This document shows, piece after piece, positions 48,634 through 61,106 of a stretch of DNA of 64,000 bases. The DNA is taken from assembly GCA_021785035.1 (NCBI GenBank), contig JAJYGP010000071.1:1-64000 (forward strand), given 5' to 3'. The translations under genes and the position numbers were made by a program. Under the pieces are notes generated by a model. That model had not been told where the DNA came from, ran no database searches, and worked only from the letters and a program-made list of their open reading frames with translations. Numbering within the stretch: position 1 is the stretch's first letter; every line of letters begins with the position of its first letter. This stretch comes from Pseudomonadota bacterium (GTDB lineage Bacteria; Pseudomonadota; Gammaproteobacteria; Acidiferrobacterales; Acidiferrobacteraceae).

Positions 48634-49472
48634 AAGAGAAAAAGCCGCGTCTTGGACGCGGACTCGACGCGCTCTTCGGCGATCAAGCTCCGGCCAGTCC
48701 GGCCGCCGAAATTTTTAGGGTCCTGCCGCTAGAGCGATTGCAGCGCGGCCGTTATCAACCGCGCACCCACATGGCCCCCGAGGCCTTGAACGAACTGGCC
48801 GAATCGATACGGGCCCAGGGGGTGGTGCAGCCGATTCTCGTGCGGCCGCTCAAGGAGGGCTTCGAAATCATCGCGGGCGAGCGCCGGTGGCGAGCGGCGC
48901 AGATCGCCGGTCTAAGCGAGGTCCCGGTTATCGTGCGGGACATCCCCGATCAGGCGGCCATGGCCGTGGCTTTGATCGAGAACATCCAGCGTGAAGGATT
49001 GAGCCCGATCGAAGAGGCCGCGGGCCTCAAGCGTCTACAGGATGAGTTCCACCTGACCCACCAGGAGATCGCTACCCATATCGGCCGGTCGCGGACCGCG
49101 GTGACTAATCTTTTACGGCTCCTGGGTCTTGAGGGCGAGGTGCGCGAGCTGCTCGAAAAGGGGCAGCTCGAGATGGGGCACGCCCGCGCCTTGCTCACCC
49201 TACCGCGTGCCGCTCAGCTGGCTCTGGCGCGGGACATCGTGGCTCGTGGCTTGACTGTGCGCGAGACCGAGCGCCGCGTCCAGCAGCATGACCGCGGCCC
49301 AGCGCCGAAGCTAGCCACGGCGGACCCAGATGTTGTGGCCCTGGAGCAGCGCCTGAGTGAGACGCTCGGGGCCCGGGTCCGTATCCAGGCCAAACGCACG
49401 GGCGCTGGGCGCATTACCATCGACTATCATAGTATGGACGAGCTTGAAGGATTGCTCGGCCGGATTTCCTAG
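48630..49472 (+). CDS. parB: Chromosome partitioning protein ParB
   Basis: A 280-residue ParB/Spo0J. It begins with the basic N terminus RLGRGLDALFGDQ, the ParA-contact region. The CTPase/box region has IIAGERRWRAAQIAGL and ALIENIQREGLSPIEEA. The HTH is in LTHQEIATHIGRSRTAVTNLL, and the C-terminal dimer part ends near LEGLLGRIS. It binds parS, clamps and spreads over DNA with CTP. Overlaps parA by 4 bases. Confidence 0.97.
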   Translation: MKEKKPRLGRGLDALFGDQAPASPAAEIFRVLPLERLQRGRYQPRTHMAPEALNELAESIRAQGVVQPILVRPLKEGFEIIAGERRWRAAQIAGLSEVPVIVRDIPDQAAMAVALIENIQREGLSPIEEAAGLKRLQDEFHLTHQEIATHIGRSRTAVTNLLRLLGLEGEVRELLEKGQLEMGHARALLTLPRAAQLALARDIVARGLTVRETERRVQQHDRGPAPKLATADPDVVALEQRLSETLGARVRIQAKRTGAGRITIDYHSMDELEGLLGRIS

Positions 49473-49485
49473 AAGGGAGGTATTC

Positions 49486-49800
49486 ATGAAGCCGTGGATC
49501 GCAGTCGCTGTCGTTCTGGTCCTAGGAGGCCTCACCTGCGGGGCCCATGCGGGACTCAAGGCCTTGCGCCGCCAAGCGGAAAAGGGCAGTCCCCAGGCCG
49601 AATTCCAGCTCGGGGAGCTTTATCAATACGGCGTAGGCCGGCCCGATCACCTGATCCGCGCCCTTGTCTGGTACGATCGCGCGGCGCCGCATGTGCCGCG
49701 GGCCGCGGTGCTTGCCAAACGCATTGCGGCTCGTCTCACGCCTTCGGAGCGTCGCCAGGTTGCAGCCTTGGCCTCGCCGCGCCTTGGCCCGCCGCGGTGA
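49486..49800 (+). CDS. Small exported protein with a Sel1-like repeat
   Basis: A 104-residue protein. AGGGAGG six bases upstream of the ATG is a strong ribosome site. The N-terminal 23 residues are a signal peptide (MKPWIAVAVVLVLGGLTCGA then HAG). One Sel1-like repeat follows, QAEFQLGELYQYGVGRPDHL then IRALVWYDRAA. A basic C terminus follows. Sel1 repeats bind proteins; single-repeat proteins are of unknown role. It sits between parB and the atp promoter. Confidence 0.78.
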   Translation: MKPWIAVAVVLVLGGLTCGAHAGLKALRRQAEKGSPQAEFQLGELYQYGVGRPDHLIRALVWYDRAAPHVPRAAVLAKRIAARLTPSERRQVAALASPRLGPPR

Positions 49801-49852
49801 GCGGCCCCGGGACGTATCCACAAAACCCCACCCCTGGGCTAAACTGATAACG

Positions 49853-49882
49853 TTGACCACGACATAAGAGAACCCTTATACT
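49853..49882 (+). promoter_or_regulatory. Promoter of the atp operon
   Basis: TTGACC (49853-49858) and TATACT (49877-49882, or TTATAC one base earlier) with 17-18 bases between them, 34 bases before the atpI start. Both hexamers are one mismatch from consensus, as expected for a strong housekeeping operon. Confidence 0.75.
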
Positions 49883-49915
49883 GCGCGGCCTTTTAAGCAC
49901 CCCCGAATAGGGACA

Positions 49916-51075
<1,160 letters not shown>

Positions 51076-51112
51076 GTTTCCGTTCTTTCATTTTGACTTT
51101 GAGGAGTTGTTT

Positions 51113-51418
51113 ATGGTGGATCCGCAGCTGGTCTCGGTAATAGGCATGGTCTATTCGTATACGGCCGTGGCTGTAGGCATCATCTTCGCGGGCGGCGCGA
51201 TCGGCTCGGCCTTGGGCTGGGGCCTCATATGCTCCAAGTATATCGAAGGGATAGCGCGCCAGCCCGAGATGTTGCCCACGCTGCGTGTGCAAATGTTTAT
51301 CACGGCCGGACTCATGGAGTCGTTCCCGTTTATCGCGGCGGCGTTCGCCATGTACTTCACCTTCGTGAACCCGTTTGAGAGCGCGGCGGTCGCGGCTATC
51401 AAACAGCTCGCCCACTAA
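51113..51418 (+). CDS. atpE: F1F0 ATP synthase subunit c
   Basis: A 101-residue subunit c, longer than the about 79 of E. coli, with an N-terminal extension. Two hydrophobic helices are joined by the polar loop ARQPE. The ion-binding carboxylate is Glu in GLMESFPFI, not the Asp of E. coli. The position equivalent to the Na+-ligand Gln of sodium-type rings is Trp in GWGLICSK, so protons are the likely ion. The ATG at 51113 with GAGGAG upstream is preferred over a TTG at 51107. Confidence 0.95.
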   Translation: MVDPQLVSVIGMVYSYTAVAVGIIFAGGAIGSALGWGLICSKYIEGIARQPEMLPTLRVQMFITAGLMESFPFIAAAFAMYFTFVNPFESAAVAAIKQLAH

Positions 51419-51443
51419 GCTGTCTGCCGGAAACCATTAACCC

Positions 51444-51914
51444 ATGCCTATATCCGTGACCCTCATTGTCCAGATGGTCACCTTCGCGGTGCTCATCGTT
51501 TTCATCAACCGTTATTTGTGGAGGCCCTTGACCGCCATCATGGCCCAGCGCCAAAAACGCATAGCGGATGGTCTCGCAGCGGCTGAGGCTGGTCAAAGGG
51601 CGCTCGCCGAGGTGGCCGAGCGCCAGGAAGAGGTTCTCGCCCTCGCGCGTGAACGCGCGGCGGAGATTCTCGAGCACGCCGAGCGTAGGTCCCGGGAGAT
51701 TATCGAGGAGGCGCGCGAACGTGCCCACCAAGAGGGCGAGCAAATGCTGGCCATGATACGCGCTGAGGCCGCCGCCGAGACCAGCAAGCTACGCGAGCAG
51801 TTGCGTCAAGATGTGGCGCGGCTCGCCTTGGTCGGCGCCGAACGGATAGTCGAGCGCGAGATCGATGAGCGCCTCCACGAACGCTTGCTGCAAGAGGTCA
51901 CGGAAAGACTGTGA
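51444..51914 (+). CDS. atpF: F1F0 ATP synthase subunit b
   Basis: A 156-residue b subunit. One N-terminal membrane helix (VTLIVQMVTFAVLIVFI) and a long charged helical stalk (EAGQRALAEVAERQEEVLAL and beyond) match the family. It forms the peripheral stalk that holds the F1 hexamer against rotation. The stop overlaps the atpH GTG start (GTGA). Length is the usual one. Confidence 0.95.
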   Translation: MPISVTLIVQMVTFAVLIVFINRYLWRPLTAIMAQRQKRIADGLAAAEAGQRALAEVAERQEEVLALARERAAEILEHAERRSREIIEEARERAHQEGEQMLAMIRAEAAAETSKLREQLRQDVARLALVGAERIVEREIDERLHERLLQEVTERL

Positions 51915-52441
51915 CGCATGATCAAAGCGAAGCCGTAGCGCGTCCCTACGCCAGAGCCCTTATGGCGGCGTCTGCGGGGAACAAAACCGCGGTCCAGGAG
52001 TGCCTAACGGCGGCCGTCCGCGCCTTGTCGGACCCCGGCGTTGCCTTGGCGATCGCCAATCCGCTGGTTGCGCGGGATGCGCTGGCCTTAGCGCTTACGT
52101 TTGATGCCCCGTGTGCGTCGGTGAATGGGCTCATTCGGCTTCTTTTGGAAAACCGCCGACTGAGCTGTCTTCCCAGCATCGCTACGATGTTCGCGGAATT
52201 GAAAGACGCGTCTGACAATGTGGCGCGGGCTACGATCACAAGCGCGTTTGCGCTGTCGGAGCGACAAGTCGATGATTTGCGCGCGGCGCTTGCGCGGCGC
52301 ACGCAACGTCACGTGCAGCTCACCCTGGAAATCGACGCCAGCCTTATGGCCGGCATCATTGTTCAGCAAGGCGATATGGTGCTCGACGGGTCGGCTCGCG
52401 GCCGGCTCGAAGCGTTAGCCCATGCCTTAAGCCCCTTTTAG
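51911..52441 (+). CDS. atpH: F1F0 ATP synthase subunit delta
   Basis: A 176-residue delta subunit. [11 protein letters not shown] at the N terminus is the family start, and [19 protein letters not shown] near the end is the family C-terminal signature. It joins the peripheral stalk to F1. The start is GTG, overlapping the atpF stop. 10 bases separate it from atpA. Confidence 0.95.
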   Translation: MTHDQSEAVARPYARALMAASAGNKTAVQECLTAAVRALSDPGVALAIANPLVARDALALALTFDAPCASVNGLIRLLLENRRLSCLPSIATMFAELKDASDNVARATITSAFALSERQVDDLRAALARRTQRHVQLTLEIDASLMAGIIVQQGDMVLDGSARGRLEALAHALSPF

Positions 52442-52451
52442 AGGAATACCC

Positions 52452-53983
52452 ATGGCCCTTAAACCCAGCGAGATTTCGGACCTCATAAAGCAGAGGATCG
52501 AACAGCTAGCGCCCCCGACGCCGACCCTGACCGGAACCATCGTCAGCCTGAGCGACGGCATCGCCCGGATCTACGGATTAGCCGACGTCATGCAAGGCGA
52601 GATGTTGGAGTTTCCCGGTAACACCTATGGTCTGGCGCTCAATCTCGAACGGGACGCCGTGGGCGCCGTCGTTCTTGGGAGCTACGAGCACTTAGCCGAA
52701 GGCGATACAGTACGCGGAACAGGACGCATCTTGGAGGTCCCCGTGGGGCCGGAGTTGCTGGGTCGGGTGGTTGACGCCTTGGGCCAGCCTTTGGATGGCC
52801 GCGGCGACATCAATGCCAAGGCCGCTTCGCCGGTCGAAAAAGTGGCCCCGGGTGTTTTGGCGCGCCGTTCGGTCACGCAAGCGCTTCAGACGGGGATTAA
52901 GGCCATCGACGCCATGGTCCCCATAGGCCGCGGGCAACGCGAGCTCATCATCGGCGACCGCCAGACCGGGAAGACCGCGCTCGCGCTGGATGCGATCCTC
53001 GCGCAACGCGGCACCGGGGTCATGTGTATTTATGTCGCGATCGGCCAGAAAGCCTCGAGCGTCGCCGCCGTGGTCCATCGCCTGACCGAGATGGGCGCCA
53101 TGGAGCATACCATCGTGGTGGCGGCGACCGCCGCCGACTCGGCCGCCATGCAATATCTCGCGCCCTACACGGGCTGCGCCATGGGTGAGTACTTCCGTGA
53201 TCGCGGCCAGGATGCCCTTATCGTCTACGACGATCTGACGAAGCAGGCCTGGGCCTATCGCCAGATCTCGCTTCTCTTACGCAGGCCCCCTGGCCGCGAG
53301 GCCTACCCGGGGGACGTGTTTTACCTGCACTCGCGGTTGCTTGAGCGTGCCGCGCGCGTGAACGAGGCCTATGTCGAGAAGCAGTCGGGCGTCCAAGGCC
53401 GCACGGGCTCGCTCACCGCCCTGCCCATCATTGAAACCCAGGCCGGGGATGTCTCGGCATTCGTGCCGACCAACGTCATTTCCATTACCGACGGGCAGAT
53501 TTTTCTCGAGACCGATCTCTTTAATGCCGGCATTCGGCCAGCGATCAACGCCGGCCTCTCGGTGTCGCGGGTCGGCGGCGCCGCTCAAACCAAGATCATG
53601 AAGCGCATGGGGGGCGGCGTGCGTCTTGCGCTGGCCCAGTACCGGGAGCTTGCGGCCTTCGCGCAGTTCGCCTCGGACCTTGATCCGGCGACTCGTAAGC
53701 AGATCGATCGCGGACGCCGGGTGACCGAGCTCATGAAGCAGACCCAGTACAATCCTTTGTCGGTCGCCGACATGGCGCTTTCGCTATTGGCGGCCAATAG
53801 CGGCGCGCTGGACGACTTGCCGGTCGAGAAGGTAGGCGCTTTTGATGGCGCCTTGCGCGCCGCTGCCCGTGCCGAGCATGCCGATATATTCGCGCGTATC
53901 AACGAGACCGGGGATTATAACGATAGCGTCATCGCCCATCTCACGCGCTTTATCGAGACGTTCAAAACCAAGGGCGCCTACTG

Positions 53984-53984
<1 letters not shown>
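52452..53984 (+). CDS. atpA: F1F0 ATP synthase subunit alpha
   Basis: A 510-residue alpha subunit. The P-loop is [16 protein letters not shown], and the signature is [17 protein letters not shown]. It forms three of the six sites of the F1 hexamer, non-catalytic. The stop overlaps the atpG start by 1 base. No oddities seen. Confidence 0.98.
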
Positions 53985-56229
<2,245 letters not shown>

Positions 56230-56232
56230 ATC

Positions 56233-56676
56233 ATGGAGACCTTTCGTCTGGATATCGTCAGTGCTGATCGCTCGCTCTTTACGGGCGCGGCCGCGTTCGT
56301 GGCGGCACCCTTGGCCGAGGGCGAGGCCGGGTTTTTGCCGGGTCACTCGCCGCTGCTTGGGAGGCTGAAGGCCGGCGCCTTGCGAGTTCGCGACGAAGCG
56401 GGCGTCGAGCAGGCGTTTTATGTGAGCGGGGGCTTTGTTGAAGTGCAGCCGGATCGGGTGATTGTTTTGGCGGACAGCAGCGAGCGTGCTGCCGACATCG
56501 ATGAGGCGCTGGCTTTAAAGGCCGTTGAAGACGCCAAGCAGGCGCTCCAAGACCGTTTGGAAAAGGTTGAGTATGCGCGCGCCGAGAGCGAGCTTGCCGA
56601 GGCGGTCGCGCGATTGCGTGTAGCGCGCGTCCACAAGGGCTACAGCACGCGGCTGCCGCCCGATCATGTGGGGTAA
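56233..56676 (+). CDS. atpC: F1F0 ATP synthase subunit epsilon
   Basis: A 147-residue epsilon subunit. The N-terminal beta sandwich starts FRLDIVSADRSLFTG and contains GHSPLLGRLKAG. The C-terminal helical hairpin is the regulatory part (VEYARAESELAEAVARL). It closes the rotor and can inhibit ATP hydrolysis. Last gene of the atp operon. A broken slyD-like gene follows after 6 bases. Confidence 0.96.
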   Translation: METFRLDIVSADRSLFTGAAAFVAAPLAEGEAGFLPGHSPLLGRLKAGALRVRDEAGVEQAFYVSGGFVEVQPDRVIVLADSSERAADIDEALALKAVEDAKQALQDRLEKVEYARAESELAEAVARLRVARVHKGYSTRLPPDHVG

Positions 56677-56682
56677 GGAGGC

Positions 56683-57186
56683 ATGATCATCACGACGGGC
56701 AGAGTCGTTTCCTTAACCTATGCGCTGCGCGATAGGCGCGGCGAGATTTTCGAGCGCGCGGACGCGCCCATCTCCTACCTTCATGGTTCCGGCCAGGACC
56801 TGTTCGATAAGATCAAGTGGGCGCTCGAGGGCCGGTCGGCGGGGGATTGGGCCGAAGTCAAACCCTCGCCCGCCGAAAGCTTCGGCTAACACGATCCCGG
56901 CCTCATCTTTACCGACGACATCGAGAACGCGCCCCGAGTTCCGGCGACCGAAGCTGAGGTCGAGGCCGAGAACGCCCAGGGTGAAGCCATCCATTTCATG
57001 GTCACTTCCCTGGAAGATGGTAAGTTCACCCGAGATACCAAACATCCGCTTGCCAATGAGCTGACCCGTTTCGATGTCACCATCGGGCCCATCCGTGATG
57101 CCACGCAAGACGAGCGCCGCCTGGGCAGGCCAGCACAGGCTATGCATGAGCGCTTCCGTCCTTCGGGCATTGCCTTTAGCCCGTAA
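56683..57186 (+). pseudogene. slyD-like FKBP-type peptidyl-prolyl isomerase, in-frame stop
   Basis: The frame reads as a whole SlyD-like protein of about 167 residues if one TAA at 56887-56889 (codon 69) is passed. Before it: GRVVSLTYALRDRRGEIFER and SYLHGSGQDL, the FKBP part. After it, in the same frame: HDPGLIFTDDI and FMVTSLEDGKFTRDTKHPL, the insert-in-flap and C-terminal FKBP parts. E. coli SlyD has Gln at the stop position (YGQYDE), so a single CAA to TAA change could explain it. The remainder has no other lesion. It is most likely a recent nonsense mutation, or a sequencing error. SlyD folds proteins and can insert nickel. Confidence 0.85.
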
Positions 57187-57206
57187 GACCGCTCTAATAA
57201 GCCCCT

Positions 57207-58577
57207 ATGCAGGGCTCGCTTTCGTCTCTTGAGGTGGTTATTTTGGCGGCTGGCCAAGGTCGGCGCATGGCCTCTGCCCGCCCTAAGGTTCTGCACACGC
57301 TTGCCGGCCAACCCTTGCTGGCCCATGTTTTGAAGGCTGCCCAGAATCTAAAACCCCGGGCGATTCATGTCGTCTACGGCCACGGCGGGGATGCGGTACG
57401 TGCGGCCTTCCCGCAAGCGCCGGTCAACTGGGTGTTGCAAGCGACCCAGCGCGGCACGGGCGATGCCGTGAGCTGCGCCTTGGCGCAGCTCGGGGCTGAG
57501 GCTCGGGTGCTGGTGTTGTTGGGCGATGTTCCGCTCATAACGCAGGCGACCCTCGAGGGGCTGTGCGCCCGATCCGCTTCGGGGCTCGCGCTTCTCACCT
57601 TCCATGCCCCGGGCCCCAACCAGTACGGGCGCATAGTCCGCAATAGCCAGGGTTTGGTGGAACGTATAGTCGAATGGCGCGACGCGAGCCCAGCCGAACG
57701 GGCCTTAACCGAGGTGAACAGCGGAATCCTGGCAGCGTCCGCCGAAAATCTCCGGCGGTGGTTGCCGCGACTGACCTCGGCCAACGCCCAAGGTGAACTC
57801 TACCTCACCGATATTGTAGCGCTCGCGCGGGCCGACAAGGTCGCAGTCGAGGCCATTCAGCCGACGACCTTGTACGAGGTCCAAGGGGTCAATTCCCGCA
57901 GCGACCTCGCCGGGCTTGAGCGAGCCTTTCAATACGAGTCGGCGCAAGCCCTTATGGCTGCCGGTGTTCAGCTTATGGACCCGAGCCGCGTTGATGTGCG
58001 TGGTACGCTGACTGCTGGCCGTGATGTCTTGATCGACGTCGATTGTGTCTTTGAGGGCGATGTCACGTTGGGCGACGGGGTGACCGTAGGCCCCCATTGT
58101 TTTGTTCGCAATAGCTGCTTAGGCGAGGGCGCGCAGATCGAGTCCCATAGCGTTATCGATGGGGCGCATATTGGGTCGCGCGCCCATGTCGGTCCTTTTG
58201 CCCGTCTACGCCCCGGTACCCGTCTCGATCAAGAGACCCGTGTCGGGAACTTCGTTGAAGTGAAGGCCTCGTCGGTGGGCGCCCATTCCAAGGTAAACCA
58301 TCTTAGCTATATAGGGGATGCCACCATCGGCGAGCACGTGAATGTCGGGGCGGGGGTTATCACGTGTAATTACGACGGTGCCCGCAAGCATCGGACGATC
58401 ATAGGCGACAAGGCTTTTATCGGATCGGACAGCCAGCTCGTGGCCCCGGTCGAAATAGGACAAGGTGCCACCATAGGCGCGGGATCGACGGTTACCAAGG
58501 ACGCGCCAGCAGGCGAACTGACCTTAAGCCGCACGGCCCAAAAGACGGTCAGCGGTTGGCGCCGTCCGGAAAAATAG
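57207..58577 (+). CDS. glmU: Bifunctional UDP-GlcNAc pyrophosphorylase / glucosamine-1-phosphate acetyltransferase
   Basis: A 456-residue GlmU. The N-terminal uridyltransferase has VVILAAGQGRRMASARPKVL, and the C-terminal left-handed beta helix has hexapeptide repeats and VGNFVEVKAS, HLSYIGDATIGEHVNVGAG. It makes UDP-GlcNAc for peptidoglycan and LPS. It precedes glmS by 26 bases, and together they are the amino-sugar pair usually downstream of atp genes in gammaproteobacteria. Confidence 0.97.
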   Translation: MQGSLSSLEVVILAAGQGRRMASARPKVLHTLAGQPLLAHVLKAAQNLKPRAIHVVYGHGGDAVRAAFPQAPVNWVLQATQRGTGDAVSCALAQLGAEARVLVLLGDVPLITQATLEGLCARSASGLALLTFHAPGPNQYGRIVRNSQGLVERIVEWRDASPAERALTEVNSGILAASAENLRRWLPRLTSANAQGELYLTDIVALARADKVAVEAIQPTTLYEVQGVNSRSDLAGLERAFQYESAQALMAAGVQLMDPSRVDVRGTLTAGRDVLIDVDCVFEGDVTLGDGVTVGPHCFVRNSCLGEGAQIESHSVIDGAHIGSRAHVGPFARLRPGTRLDQETRVGNFVEVKASSVGAHSKVNHLSYIGDATIGEHVNVGAGVITCNYDGARKHRTIIGDKAFIGSDSQLVAPVEIGQGATIGAGSTVTKDAPAGELTLSRTAQKTVSGWRRPEK

Positions 58578-58603
58578 GCACCTGGGTCATCAAGGAGTGA
58601 TTT

Positions 58604-60433
58604 ATGTGTGGAATTGTCGGTGCCGTGGCTCAACGCAATGTCGTCCCTATCCTCATGGAGGGGCTGCGGCGCCTTGAATATCGGGGCTACGACTCCGCGG
58701 GCGTTGCGATCATCGATCGTAACCACTGCCTCGCTCGCACTCGCTCGGTTGGCAAGGTGCGGGACCTCGAGGCGCGCCTCGATGCCCAGATGGATGGTGT
58801 CACTGGCATTGCCCATACCCGCTGGGCGACTCACGGCCGCCCCGCCACCGAAAACGCCCACCCGCACGTCTGTCGCAAGACGGTTGCCCTCGTCCACAAC
58901 GGCATTATCGAGAACCACGAGGCGCTCCGTAAGGAGCAGCTGAAGCTGGGTTACGAGTTCACCTCGGAAACCGATACCGAGGTCGTGGTCCACGAAATCT
59001 ACCGCCGGCTCGAAGAGACCGGGGATTTGCTGGCGGCTGTGCGTGCAGCCCTGCCGGCTTTGCGCGGGGCTTACGCCCTCGGTGTTATCACAAACCATGA
59101 ACCCAACCGGCTTGTGGCGGCGCGGCGCGGCAGCCCTTTGGTCATCGGCATCGGCATCGGCGAGCACTTCATTGCCTCTGATGTAGCCGCGCTTCTGCCG
59201 GTTACCCAACGGTTTGTTTTTTTGGAGGAGGGTGATATCGCCGATATCACTCGCGACGCGGTCACGATTTATAACGCCCAAGGCGAGCGCGTGGAGCGCC
59301 CCGTAAAGCAAAGCGAGCTGTCGTCGGATGCCGTCGCGCGCGGTGAATACCGGCACTACATGTTAAAAGAGATCTATGAGCAACCGCGCGCGATCGCCGA
59401 CACTCTTGAGAATCGAATCGGGCTTCATCACGTCTATGACGAGGCCTTCGGGCATGGTGCACCGGCGATCTTCGAGTCGGTAGAGGCGGTGCAGATCGTG
59501 GCTTGCGGAACGAGCTATCACGCGGGCCTGATCGGAAAATATTGGCTGGAGGGCTTGGCCGGAATCCCCTGTTCGGTCGAGGTCGCAAGCGAGTTTCGTT
59601 ATCGTAAGCCTCAAGTCGCTCGCCACACGCTCTTTGTGACCCTGTCTCAATCGGGCGAGACCGCCGATACCTTGGCGGCCCTGGCCCATGCCCAAGAGTT
59701 GGGCTTTGCCCACACCCTCAGTATCTGCAATGTCCCAGAAAGCTCGCTTGTGCGGGGTTCCCAGTTGACCCTTATGACCCAGGCAGGCCCGGAGATCGGG
59801 GTGGCATCGACCAAGGCCTTTACCACCCAACTTGTGGCCCTGCTCTTGCTAGTGGCGGTGCTTGGTCGTCGTCGCGGTCTTGGGTCGGACGGGGAGGCGC
59901 GCATCGTTGGACTCCTGCGGACCTTGCCGGGCTTGGTCGAGCAGGTCCTGGCCCTTGATGCCGATGTTCAGGCATGGGTGCCGTTTTTTGCGAATAAGCA
60001 GCATGCCTTATTCTTGGGGCGCGGCACTCAGTATCCGGTGGCGATGGAGGGGGCCCTGAAGTTGAAGGAGATTTCCTACATCCATGCCGAGGCCTATCCG
60101 GCCGGGGAATTGAAGCACGGACCGCTCGCGCTCGTGGATGCGGATATGCCGGTGGTGGCGGTTGCCCCCAATAACGAGCTTCTGGAAAAGCTCCAGTCCA
60201 ATCTTCAGGAGGTGCGCGCGCGCGGCGGGGAGCTCTTCGTGTTCGCCGACGCCGATAACGGCATTCGTGAGGAAACCCAAACCCATGTAATCGTGGTGCC
60301 CCCAACCAACGATCTTCTGGCGCCTATTATTTATACCGTCCTTTTGCAACTTTTGGCCTATCACGTCGCAGTCTCCAAGGGAGCCGATATCGACCAGCCG
60401 CGCAATCTCGCCAAATCGGTCACCGTCGAGTAA
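58604..60433 (+). CDS. glmS: Glutamine--fructose-6-phosphate aminotransferase
   Basis: A 609-residue GlmS. Cys2 in MCGIVGAVAQRN is the glutaminase nucleophile. The two SIS domains follow, with VACGTSYHAGLIGKYWLE and SQSGETADTLAAL. The protein ends LAKSVTVE, the standard C terminus. It forms glucosamine 6-phosphate, the first step of amino-sugar synthesis. No glmS ribozyme or small RNA target was seen in the 26-base gap upstream. Confidence 0.97.
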   Translation: MCGIVGAVAQRNVVPILMEGLRRLEYRGYDSAGVAIIDRNHCLARTRSVGKVRDLEARLDAQMDGVTGIAHTRWATHGRPATENAHPHVCRKTVALVHNGIIENHEALRKEQLKLGYEFTSETDTEVVVHEIYRRLEETGDLLAAVRAALPALRGAYALGVITNHEPNRLVAARRGSPLVIGIGIGEHFIASDVAALLPVTQRFVFLEEGDIADITRDAVTIYNAQGERVERPVKQSELSSDAVARGEYRHYMLKEIYEQPRAIADTLENRIGLHHVYDEAFGHGAPAIFESVEAVQIVACGTSYHAGLIGKYWLEGLAGIPCSVEVASEFRYRKPQVARHTLFVTLSQSGETADTLAALAHAQELGFAHTLSICNVPESSLVRGSQLTLMTQAGPEIGVASTKAFTTQLVALLLLVAVLGRRRGLGSDGEARIVGLLRTLPGLVEQVLALDADVQAWVPFFANKQHALFLGRGTQYPVAMEGALKLKEISYIHAEAYPAGELKHGPLALVDADMPVVAVAPNNELLEKLQSNLQEVRARGGELFVFADADNGIREETQTHVIVVPPTNDLLAPIIYTVLLQLLAYHVAVSKGADIDQPRNLAKSVTVE

Positions 60434-61106
60434 GAATAAGGCCTGGCGACTCATGCGTGGTGGGATGAAAATAAAGTTGGCAACCAGCCAATAAAGATAA
60501 TTCACGGTGGCAACTTTTCCGCATGTCCCAGAACCGACAGTGTCCAATGAGTACGGAGTGTGGCCACTCCCAGCCTTGATGCCTGTTCCGAAAGGCGGAT
60601 AAAAGAAGGTCGCGGAACCGGCACGGGAAAAGATTACCGGCCGTGGCTGACAGTCAGGGACTTGCCTTCCGCAGGCCAATCTCACCGGGTCTGAGGATTT
60701 CAGACACGACGGACGCACCAGTTGCTCTCCGATCTCAAGCTCGCCGCGTTCTTTTTGACGCGAAATACTCAAGGTAGGAGCCGGATGCGTTAGCAGCGCC
60801 TGTCCGGATCTGTGCGGGGGGTGCCGAGAAATCGGCATTCCTACCGCGACCAGTTTTTTGCCCCGAAACCCCAGGCGACTCCTGTTTTCGGCCACTGCGC
60901 ACAATGTGGGTGCCCCTGTGGGGTTTTTGTACGGCAAAAGACTCTCGGAGCCGACCGTCCGCAGCGCCTGTGTTCCCTCCTGTTAATGATCATGTGAATC
61001 CGCGCTTTGTGTCAAAAAAGCCCACATTTACATGATCATGGACACGTAACCCAAACCTTTGTGATTTTAACCCCGCACCCTGCTGCCGGTGCCGCTTAGC
61101 GTGCCT
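60434..61106. other. Gene-free stretch after glmS, possible repeat remnant
   Basis: No gene is supported. A minus-strand open frame covers most of 60460-60937 with text such as VGMPISRHPPHRSGQALL. Such peptides remind me of widespread, poorly defined hypothetical ORFs near mobile elements, but the frame then runs antisense into glmS and is not a credible gene. An inverted repeat lies at its right end. It marks the transition to the mobile-element region. Confidence 0.4.
60986..61039. repeat. Inverted repeat with 14-bp arms
   Basis: ATGATCATGTGAAT (60986-60999) and ATTTACATGATCAT (61026-61039) are inverted copies with one mismatch, around a 26-base centre. Each arm contains TGATCA. It could be a terminator-like hairpin for glmS, a protein-binding site or the end of a decayed element. 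There is no T-run to make it a classic terminator. Confidence 0.55.

Noticed and set aside
56683-56889. Stop-codon readthrough or recoding in the slyD-like gene
   Set aside because: The stop is TAA, not a recoding-prone UGA, and there is no structure after it that would suggest selenocysteine or pyrrolysine insertion. A mutation is simpler.
60008-60937. Long minus-strand open frame of 309 codons across the end of glmS
   Set aside because: About half of it is antisense to the well supported glmS, and the rest has no family similarity I can support. No ribosome site or partner genes.
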